NCBI GenBank assembly: GCA_039654915.1
Contig: CM077593.1
Location: forward strand, 60,828,501-60,892,500
Direction: 5' to 3'
DNA length: 64,000 nt
From: Aquilaria yunnanensis
Taxonomy: Eukaryota; Streptophyta; Magnoliopsida; Malvales; Thymelaeaceae
Of the stretch, positions 56,597 to 64,000 are shown one piece after another. The first letter of the stretch is position 1, and each line of letters opens with the position of its first letter. The position numbers were made by a program, and so were the translations under genes. The notes below the pieces were generated by a model that saw only the letters and a list, made by a program, of their open reading frames with translations, did not search any database and had not been told where the DNA came from.

Positions 56597-57322
56597 CTAT
56601 TCAGAGTCCTGGACACTTGCTGGTTCCTCGGCATCTTCAGCTACCTCACCTTCGGCGTTATCTTTTTTGGCAGCAACTGTTGGGCCCGAAGGTGGATTAG
56701 CTGGGAGATTGAGAAACTCTATCCTTGATGACTCCCATGAGGGTCCTTTAGGGATGTCCAAGGCCTCTGGAAAGGAAAGGTTGATGTTGGGAAATTTGGA
56801 TAGAACTTGGTGATGGGCCAGGCAAAAATCGTCCTGATAAGAGGACCTAGTCGCTTGGTCAGACTTGTTCCCCTCCACATGCAAGTCCTCCAGTTCATTT
56901 TTTAGGACCACGACCTACCTTTCCAACTTCTTCCTTTTCTTCTTCTCCTTCTTCAGCTTGTCGACCTCAGCCTGAAGTTCAGAGTTAAGAGCTAATGCCT
57001 TTGAAGGTTAGCAATGGCACCCTCCTTCTCCTTTTGGAAAGCCTCATTTGCCGAGGTCAAAGATATCACCTTCGACATGAGGTTTGACATCTTCACCAAA
57101 ATGTCCTGAATGATCTCCCCCTGGCTTTTCAGAAACTCTTCTCGAAGGTTGGCTAGCTTTTCCTTGGCTATTTTATTAAGCTTGTCGTACCTGACGACAG
57201 AGCTGGCAATGAGGTCCTTGGCCTTTGCCAAGGACTCCAAAGGCCAAGGACTCCTCCAACCGACCTCGGATCGAAGACTGTTTGGTTGCCCAAGCTTTCA
57301 AATATCCACTATATGCCAAGAG
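56597..57322 (-). pseudogene. T2 antisense extra gene, exon 2 (coiled coil)
   Basis: On the minus strand after the intron: LLAYSGYLKAWATKQSS, then a local duplication of GAGTCCTTGGC-type sequence (about 57230-57260) that shifts the frame, LAKAKDLIASSVVRYDKLNK, a Lys/Glu-rich probable coiled coil with LREEFLKSQGEIIQDILVKM and LKKEKKKRKKLERKVVVLKN, then HHQVLSKFPNINLSFPEALD and an acidic end closing at 56597-56599. It aligns along its length with T1 exon 2. The function is unknown; a Lys/Glu-rich coiled coil suggests self-association (inference). Confidence 0.72.
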
Positions 57323-57408
57323 CTGCAAAAGAAAAAGGCAGAATGAGGATCAGAAACGGGCAAAAACTTAGGAAATTTTTCTAAGTCCCAAAAGGTTCAA
57401 AAGCTTAC
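57323..57408 (-). other. Intron of T2 antisense gene, 86 nt
   Basis: The minus strand reads GTAAGC at 57408-57403 and CTTTTTCTTTTGCAG ending at 57323. It is phase 0, between codons for EHAAQ and LLAYSG. The same position and phase are found in T1. Confidence 0.7.
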
Positions 57409-58173
57409 TTGGGCAGCATGTTCACTCATCCTCGCGGTGAGGACCTCCTCATTCGGACACTCCTCCGTGAGGGACTGCAAAGTGGCGTTCGCCAGGACGC
57501 CCTTGACCATATTAGGAGCCATTTTCCGGCTACCCTCGGAGAACAAGTCCATGTCCTCCGTGAAAGTCTAGAAAGGCTCCCTCGGCACCATGTCTTTCGA
57601 AATCATGGTATCCTGAAGGGCCCTCTTTCGAGCATGTTCCACCACCCACTGAGCAGGTGCTTACTCCTCTGCAAAATCATGCCAAAGTTGCATTAGCACG
57701 TTATCCCTTAACCATTCATCTATAGGGTCTAAAATATCAAAAATTCCCAAACTCATAGAAGAATGGTGAAGGAACAAACCTAGTGGAAGCTCGGCGTTGT
57801 CTCCCTCAAAGTCACTAACCTCGAGGACCTCGGCAGGAACATGTTCACCTTTCTTCTTTCGGCGCTCCTCAAGCTCCTCGGCCGAAAGTCCCCCAACCGA
57901 GGTCCCCAAGGTCTCCACCGTAGTATTGGGACTTAAGGGAGTTGAGTAGATGGCCAGCTCCGGAAGGGGGGTCAGCGCGAACAAAAGTTTGATCCTGCAC
58001 CTCTACATCACCTTCGGGTAGAGGAGGAATGGAGTCGTCCTTGACTCTCTTCAACTTTAAGGCCAAAGATGGTCCCCCAAGTGCCTTCTTCCTTTTCAGC
58101 GCCGACTTCTTTCTCTACTGCTCCCCCTTCTCGTCTTGACCGAGTAAGAGAGACTTGTAAAATGCAGTAGACT
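57409..58173 (-). pseudogene. T2 antisense extra gene, exon 1 (partial)
   Basis: The minus-strand frame includes LALKLKRVKDDSIPPLPEGD, after a frame change LPELAIYSTPLSPNTTVETL, GLSAEELEERRKKKGEHVPA, LGIFDILDPIDEWLRDNVLM, an in-frame TAA after QLWHDFAEE, then QWVVEHARKRAL, SEGSRKMAPNMVKGVLANAT and NEEVLTARMSEHAAQ at the donor site. The upstream part is cut by the gag-only element at 58174. The matching part of T1 is 1-350. The gene lies opposite to T2 pol and would need its own or an antisense LTR promoter. Confidence 0.7.
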
Positions 58174-59193
58174 TGACACAATCAAAGAAGGCACAAACAA
58201 GGATGGCAAGGATCCATTGAAGGTTTCTAGTGGGCCAATGACAAGGTAGAAGTTTAAGGAGCTCACTAGTGCACTCAAGCTCGGATGTTGACAGATTGGC
58301 GATGTTCTGGTGGAAAAATCATATCCTGAGCTAAACAAATCAGAATTGAGTGATTCTTGATTCATTGGAAAGATAACATCTAGAGTTACAAATCATATGC
58401 ATACCATGAAACCCAGTTTTCACGTTAAGGAGGTCCAATTTAGCTGCAAAGTCGCGATTTGTGAGTTATCACTGGTTCAGAAGCAGTTGCAGTATTTTGG
58501 GCATATCTTTGGCTTTAGATGTCTTTTTTGTGTGGTTCAGGTGTTATTTCAAAGATAAGAAATATATATACAAATTTAATGCTTTGAATTTTGAGAAATC
58601 ATGGCTGCATCAAGTTCAAATTTCAGCTTGAAGATGAAGACACAAGCAAGATCCAGCTGAGAAGACCATTTTGGGATTTTTATGGCCAATCTTATTTTGT
58701 AACGTATTTTATTTTATTTTCCTATTTATTTACATTATTTAGGATATTTTTTAGTCCATGGAAGTGATTTAGGTAAATTAGGATAAATGGAATTCGCTGC
58801 ACACCTTAAACATGTGTTAAAAGTGTGTTAGAGTCCTAGTTTGACTAGGTTTTCTTGAGTCCTTTGTAACTAGGTTTCCTAGGTGACTTGGGCTGCGAAT
58901 TTTGCCCAGATTTGTTCCCTAGTTTAGGCCTATATAAAGGCAAATATTCTGGATGTAAACACACAGAAAAATTTTGAAATAATACTGCTCTTTGGAGAGG
59001 TTTTCTCTTTGGTTCTTTGTGGACTGCCTTGGTGCACAAGTGTGCTTGTGTTCTTGGAGTTCTATACTTCTTGTTTCTAATCACAGGTTGATTAGGGGTG
59101 GGGGTTTTAAACCTAATCTCTTTGATGTCTTGTGGAGCTTGAAAAACATCTTGGGCACGTTTCATGGTCTTTATACCATCGGGGTTCGCATCA
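58174..59193 (+). repeat. Gag-only element, first LTR (1020 bp)
   Basis: It starts TGACACAATCAAAG and ends TTCGCATCA before a Met-type primer site. The TATA box TATATAAA is at 58931-58938. By eye it differs from the second LTR at about 45-50 of 1020 positions (4-5 percent). Confidence 0.88.
58931..58938 (+). promoter_or_regulatory. TATA box of first gag-only LTR
   Basis: TATATAAA followed by GG, repeated at 63580-63587 in the second LTR. The start site would fall about 30 bp downstream. Confidence 0.75.
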
Positions 59194-59195
59194 GT

Positions 59196-59208
59196 TGGTA
59201 TCAGAGCC
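59196..59208 (+). other. Primer binding site of gag-only element
   Basis: TGGTATCAGAGCC, initiator-Met type, 2 nt after the LTR. The same site recurs at about 63844-63856 after the second LTR. Confidence 0.9.
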
Positions 59209-60113
59209 ACAAGTTCCATTGAAGGACATATCTTTGTGTTCTTGTTTCTCTGCGTTTTTTATTTAAATTTTTTACAGTAATTTCGTGTCTTAATCCTCTA
59301 TTTTAATCCTTTTTTGTCTCGTTTCAGGTCTATCCCTTTTTATTCCATCCTTGTTCAAGTCCGAAAATCATAAAAACAGCAAAAAGAAGTCAATCCGTGT
59401 TGTCTAGTGTTCTCGGTTTCAATTCGTTTGTTCTTGTTCAATTCTTATCTTTTTGTTTCGTGCCCAGCCATATTAATCTCTTTTGTTTTCATTGTTTCCA
59501 GCATCTTAGAGTCAATAAAACACCAAAAAAAGAAGGATCCAAGTTGAGGAAGTTTCGGTATCAAAAGTTGTTTCAAAATTGTGCAAGTTTCAATAGTTTC
59601 TTGTTTTGGCCAAATTGAAAACTGACTTTTTGTCTTTGGCAGCAAGCAATTTCAAGGAGAACATTTTTTTAGCATCAAAACAGCAAGCAAAAAAAAAAAA
59701 GAGCAAAAAAAACAGAGAGAGAAAAGAGAAAAGAACAAAGAAAAGAAAAGAAAAGAATAAAGAAAAGAGCTTGCAAAAGGAAAGAAGTTTTTCTCAAAAG
59801 TGTTAAAAGTTTTGCGCCCCAAAAACCTATCTCATTGTTTTTGAGCCAAAAAGCTTTCTTTGTGGTTCTTGTAATCATCAATTGCAAGGGCTTCCCAGAG
59901 TCTTTTAAAGCTTGTTTAGCCCACCTCTTTTGGAGTCAAATAGTTCTTAAAAAATTCAAGTTTTCTTGTGTGCTTTAAGGATAGTTTTCCTAGAACTTTT
60001 GAGAAATCTTTGAATAGCAATATCTCACTAACAAATTGAGTGCTTGAGTGTTCACCTTTTGAGTGAAACACATGAGGTGAGTGTTTTTGAGGATCTTTGT
60101 TATTTTCAGGAGT
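59209..60113 (+). other. Leader of gag-only element
   Basis: This 0.9-kb leader has no supported frame. A purine tract of AAAAG-type repeats lies at about 59690-59770. The first 150 bp recur after the second LTR (63857-64000). Confidence 0.65.
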
Positions 60114-62978
60114 ATGGAGGGCCAGGAGGATAGGAGGATGGAAGTTAAAAACAATAAGTAGCTAACCATGAGAGAGCTTCAAGAAACTCTCAACAGACTT
60201 GTGACGAGGATTGAGGACATTGATTTGAGGTTGCCAAGGAGACCAAATCCCATCTTGTAACCAAGGGGAGGTCCAAGGAGAGAAGAACCCGGGGAGGAAG
60301 AAGGGCATTGGCATGACCATGGGCTTCCAAGGAGGGGGGAGCCAAGAAAAGATCATAACCTTAACTCCATCAAACTCACCATTCCACCTTTCCAAGGGAG
60401 GAGTGATCCTGATGCATGTTGGGAGTGGGAGCAAAAGATTAAAATGGTGTTTGATTTCCATCATTACCCCGAGGAAAAGAAGGTTAAATTGGCTACCATA
60501 AAGTTCACTAATTATGCTCTTGTATGGTGGAATCAGGATGTTATTTCTAGGAGAAGGAATGAGGAGGAGCCCATACACACATGGAGAGCCCTTAAAGCAT
60601 TAATGAGGAGGAGATTTGTGCCTAGCTACTACACTAGAGATCAATGCCTCAAACTTCAAAAGCTAGTGCAAGGCCAAAGGAGTGTGGAGGACTACTACAA
60701 AGACTTGGAGATGACCTTGACCCGAGCCAACATCATGGAGGATGAGGAGACCACCATTGCTAGATTCATTAATTGTCTGAATCCTGAGATTGCCAACAAA
60801 GTGGAAATGGCACCTTATTTGAACATGGAGGATTTGCTTTATTATGCCACCAAGGCCGAGAGGATCATCAAAAGGTCCAAGGCATCCAAGATGTTTCCCG
60901 GAGGAATTTCCACATGCAGAGGAGCATGGAGCCAGGATGTGAGAGAAGCATCCAAGCCAAAAATGGAGGCCATAAAAGAAGACTTGTCTCAATCTCAACA
61001 AGAAAACTCAATCCTGCTTGTACCACTTTCACCACAACAAGTCTTGGAGGATCAAAGAAAAATTCAAAGTGAGCTTGAGAGAAAAGAAAAAGAGGGGAAA
61101 GTTGAGGGCAATAGTGATGAGGGGAAAGCTGAGAGAACAACCGAGAGATTAAGTGAGAAGAGTGAACATGAGGGGAGGAAGAGTAGAGAGTTCCCGAGAG
61201 AAGAAATTGAGTGCGAAGTTGAGAGAAGACAAGAGTGCAATGAACCCAAGCTGAGTGAAGAGAGAAAGACCTACAGAGAGGCCATACTTTCATCTAACAT
61301 AATGGAGTCTTCTTCTAGTGTTGTGTTGTCTTCTTTTCAGGACTTAAGTGGATATGAACTTCAAGAATCAAGTGAGTTGCTGCCCATCCAAGAAGTTGGT
61401 GTTCCTAATATTCTAAGCCATGTCCCATGCATTAAAACAACAAAGGAGGTTGAGAAGGAACAATTTGAGGTAAGTCTAAGTGATTTCATTTGCAAAAGTT
61501 TGCCTAACATTGTTTCTTATCCTATGGTTCAAGGGGATGAAATTGTTGCAACTCCACCCAAAGTGATTAAGTGCAAAGGTGAAAATTTTGTGATTCCTAC
61601 ACCAAAGGAAGATACTTGGAGACTAAGTCCAACCACTGTAATGTATTTCTTCCTTACACTTAAATATGATGTGATTTTGCATGAAAATCTCAAACAATGT
61701 GTATTTGCTTGCGATGTTATTTTGACAAATGGTTTTCATGAAACTAGATTAAGAGAAGGAAGTAAGCATGAAAATTTGACAAAATATGGTTTTAAAGCTT
61801 CTAATTCTTTGGTTTTTTCAAATCATCTTTTGAATTCCATGAGTTTCTCTAGAGAAAAATCTGTTTTGGAGTCTTTTGTTTTTGAATTTGTTAGTTTTGC
61901 ATCCGTCTCACATTGTTTTGTTCCATCTCAAGTAAAATATATTTCTTTGGAACTTTTCATGCATAAATTGGTTGTTACACATGCATTACATATTTCTTTG
62001 TTTCCCATTAACATTCAGCCCATTTTTATGCATCAATCTTTAATTTCCAGCAAGCATTTTTTTGTCATGACACATGCATTACACAAACTTTTCAGCATTG
62101 ATCTTTTTGCTTTATGTCTAAACCTGAAAGTTTTTATTTTGAGTGAAAATTCTGGTTTTAAATTCAGCCTTTTAAGGAGGTATGTTGAGTCCTTTGTTTT
62201 GTGTCACATCCCATTCACAAATTTCATGCATTGTTGTGCATATACATACAAAAATAAGTTTGATCTTGTATCATTTAAAATGCTTAGGATTTTTGTGCAA
62301 TTGGTGCATTCTTGTTTTGTTATTAGTTTAGCCCACATTGTGTTCAATTCTTGTTTGTTTGAATGGCCTATGCAAACCATTGTTTTGACATGCATAACTT
62401 GTGTTTCTCATGACGTTGACACTGTTGTGAGTTTAGGTCCATTTGTTTTGAGTGCATACAGCATCTCTAAGGTAAATTATTCCTACATTTTTACTTGTTG
62501 TGAGAGTAATGTTTTTGATATGGCAAAGGCAATGAAAGTGATGCCTAGAGTTAAGATGAAAATTGTGCAAAATTTCAGATTTGTTGCGCTAATTGCTTCT
62601 AACTTTGTTTTTGATCCTGGAGGTATCAAAATTATCATTGCATTTGGTGATTCGATTAGGTTTTGCACAAGATTAAAGCCCCATACACAAGCATTCCATG
62701 CTATTGGTTCTTATGTGAAAGGTAAGTGCTTATGTGTTGATTATTTCATTATTATTGATTCAATTCCCTTTTCTAATGCAAGTTTTGATTCGAGGACGAA
62801 TCCTTGTAAGGAGGGGGGAGCTGATACGATCAAAGAAGGCACAACCAAGGATGGCAAGGATCCATTGAAGGTTTCTAGTGGGCCAATGACAAGGAAGAAG
62901 GTTAAGGATCTCACTAGTGCACTTCAAGCTCAGATGTTGACAGATTGGCGATGTTCTGGTGGAAAAATCATATCTTGA
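60114..62978 (+). pseudogene. gag: Gag fused to long unassigned tail and polyprotein-like C-terminus
   Basis: The ATG at 60114 opens a frame with two early stops (TAG 60159-60161, TAA 60258-60260) that is then open for 844 codons from 60444 to 62978. Residues after the stops match Ty3/gypsy gag: PPFQGRSDPDACWEWEQKIK, FDFHHYPEEKKVKLATIKFT, LKALMRRRFVPSYYTRDQCL and NPEIANKVEMAPYLNMEDLL. A Glu/Lys/Arg-rich stretch (about 61020-61290) follows, then some 500 codons of T-rich sequence encoding many Phe, Leu, Ser, His and Cys with no known domain. The end, DSRTNPCKEGG and SGPMTRKKVKDLTSAL, resembles the extreme C-terminus of gypsy polyproteins and is partly encoded by the second LTR. All enzyme domains are missing. 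Confidence 0.8.
62809..62821 (+). other. Polypurine tract of gag-only element
   Basis: AGGAGGGGGGAGC directly precedes the second LTR at 62822. It is within the long reading frame. Confidence 0.85.
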
Positions 62979-63841
62979 GGTAAACAGATCAGAATTGAGT
63001 AATTATTGATTCATTGGAAACATAACATCTAGAGCTACAAATCATATGCATACCATGAAACCCAGTTTTCACGTTAAGGAGGTCCAGTTTAGCTGCAAAA
63101 ATCACGATTTGCGAGTTATCGCTGGTTCAGAAGCAGTTGCAGTATTGTGGGGATATCTTTAGCTTTAGATGTCTGTTTTGTGTGGTTCAGGTGTTATTTT
63201 AAAGATAAGAAATATATATACAACTTTAATGCTTTGAATTTTGACAAATCATGGCTACATCAAGTTCGAATTTCAGCTTGAAGATGAAGACACAAGCAAG
63301 AACCACCTGAGAAGACCATTTTAGGATTTTTATGGCCAATCTTATTTTGTAACGTATTTTATTTTATTTTCCTATTTATTTACATTATTTAGGATGTTTT
63401 TTAGGCCATGGAAGTGATTAGGTCACTTAGGATAAATGGAATTCGCTGCACACCTTAAACATGTGTTAAAAGTGTGTTAGAGTCCTAGTTTGACTAGGTT
63501 TTCTTGAGTCTTTTGTAACTAGGTTTCCTAGGTGACTTGGGCTGCGAATTTTGACCAGATTTTTACCATAGTTTAGGCCTATATAAAGGCACATATTCTG
63601 GATGTAAACACACAGAAAATTTTGAAATAATACTGCTCTTTGGAGAGGTTTTCTCTTTGGTTCTTTGTGGACTGCCTTGGTGCACAAGTGTGCTTGTGTT
63701 CTTGGAGTTCTATACTTCTTGTTTCTAATCACAGGTTGATTAGGGGTGGGGGTTTTAAACCTAATCTCTTTGATGTCTTGTGGAGCTTGAAAAACATCTT
63801 GGGCACATTTCATGGTCTTTATACCATCGGGGTTCGCATCA
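62822..63841 (+). repeat. Gag-only element, second LTR (1020 bp)
   Basis: It starts TGATACGATCAAAG and ends TTCGCATCA; TATA at 63580-63587. It is followed not by a TSD and host DNA but by a primer site and leader sequence. Confidence 0.88.
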
Positions 63842-64000
63842 GTTGGTATCAGAGCCACAAGTTCCATTGAAGGACATATCTTTGTGTTCTTGTTTCTCTG
63901 CGTTTTTTATTTAAATTTTTTACAATAATTTCGTGTCTTAATCCTCTGTTTTAATCCTTTTTTGTCTTGTTTCAGGTTTGTCCCTTTTTATTCCATCCTT
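63842..64000 (+). mobile_element. Start of a second internal region after the second LTR
   Basis: It matches 59194-59352 with only about five differences by eye, beginning with the primer site. It shows that the element is a tandem of at least one and a part units, continuing beyond the window. Confidence 0.85.

Larger units (their letters stand above)
44370..58173 (+). mobile_element. T2: Tat-lineage Ty3/gypsy element, plus strand, 3' end cut by next element
   Basis: Order on the plus strand: 5' LTR, primer site, gag, protease, RT, RNase H, second RNase H, integrase, repeat-rich spacer, then an antisense gene, interrupted at 58173 by the gag-only element. It is split further by a solo copia LTR and a 3.7-kb solo LTR. 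It is collinear with T1 and in opposite orientation. Many stops and frameshifts are present. Confidence 0.88.
58174..64000 (+). mobile_element. Gag-only (TR-GAG-like) element in tandem: LTR-internal-LTR-internal
   Basis: LTR 58174-59193, internal region with primer site, leader, gag frame and polypurine tract, LTR 62822-63841, then primer site and leader again to the window end. The unit is 4648 bp. There is no protease, reverse transcriptase, RNase H or integrase, which matches the non-autonomous TR-GAG class. It is inserted in the T2 antisense gene; the five bases before it are agact, and the right partner lies outside. Confidence 0.85.

Noticed and set aside
58992..59222. 76-residue frame at the LTR end of the gag-only element, repeated at 63640-63870
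   Set aside because: It is duplicated only because the LTR is duplicated; it crosses the LTR/primer-site border and has no domain.
60070..60112. Possible intron (AGGTGAGT to TTTTCAGG) just before the gag ATG of the gag-only element
   Set aside because: The segment would be under 40 nt, shorter than functional plant introns.
1..64000. CRISPR arrays, bacterial operons, riboswitches or a host plant gene
   Set aside because: Nothing in the window fits; every well-supported coding block belongs to an LTR retrotransposon.

Overview
The window is plant nuclear DNA made almost entirely of nested LTR retrotransposons. I see no convincing host gene, tRNA, rRNA or CRISPR array. The lineages present point to an angiosperm: Ty1/copia with an initiator-Met primer site, chromodomain Ty3/gypsy, Tat-lineage Ty3/gypsy with a second RNase H and an antisense extra gene, and a gag-only (TR-GAG-like) element. 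They do not identify a species. The depth of nesting and the transition-type stop codons suggest methylated heterochromatin (inference). Ten LTR units are bounded by TG...CA ends, and most carry exact 5-bp target-site duplications (TSDs), so the order of insertion can be read directly.

Layout. (1) 1-30803 is Tat element 'T1' on the minus strand; its 3' end lies left of the window. It is broken by: copia 'CopA' (432-8758, plus, TSD cttct, nearly intact); copia 'CopB' (11697-21441, minus, TSD atatc, decayed), whose 3' LTR holds a solo LTR of the same family (11997-13412, TSD cggct); a truncated copia LTR (23465-24849) fused to half a chromodomain element 'Chr1' (24850 to about 27783); and a solo copia LTR (29141-30554, TSD ggaag). 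(2) 30804-44369 is older chromovirus-type sequence: 'Chr2' pol, an LTR and a gag in the unusual order pol-LTR-gag, then LTR-like host DNA carrying two solo LTRs (36132-38566, TSD agtgt; 40202-43830, TSD taggt). (3) 44370-58173 is Tat element 'T2' on the plus strand, head-to-head with T1. It is broken by a solo copia LTR (48757-50181, TSD cctac) and a 3.7-kb solo LTR (50700-54424, TSD gacta). (4) From 58174 to the window end is a gag-only element in tandem form, LTR-internal-LTR-internal, with a unit of 4648 bp.

How the parts work. In the copia elements one gag-pol frame supplies gag, zinc knuckle, protease, integrase, reverse transcriptase and RNase H. CopA's frame is broken by a single nonsense codon, and its LTRs differ by about 1 percent. 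In T1 and T2 the pol reads away from the 5' LTR. A separate gene reads in the opposite direction between pol and the 3' LTR; in both copies it has a phase-0 GT...AG intron at the same codon, and CopA landed inside that intron in T1. The gag-only element has no protease, reverse transcriptase or integrase and would depend on other elements.

The items most worth a second look are the spliced antisense gene of the Tat elements, an 18-nt palindrome in the copia leader that has changed on both arms between copies, the long open T-rich tail fused to gag in the tandem element, and the spaced repeats in the T2 3' region. All alignments were done by eye, so percentages and counts are approximate.
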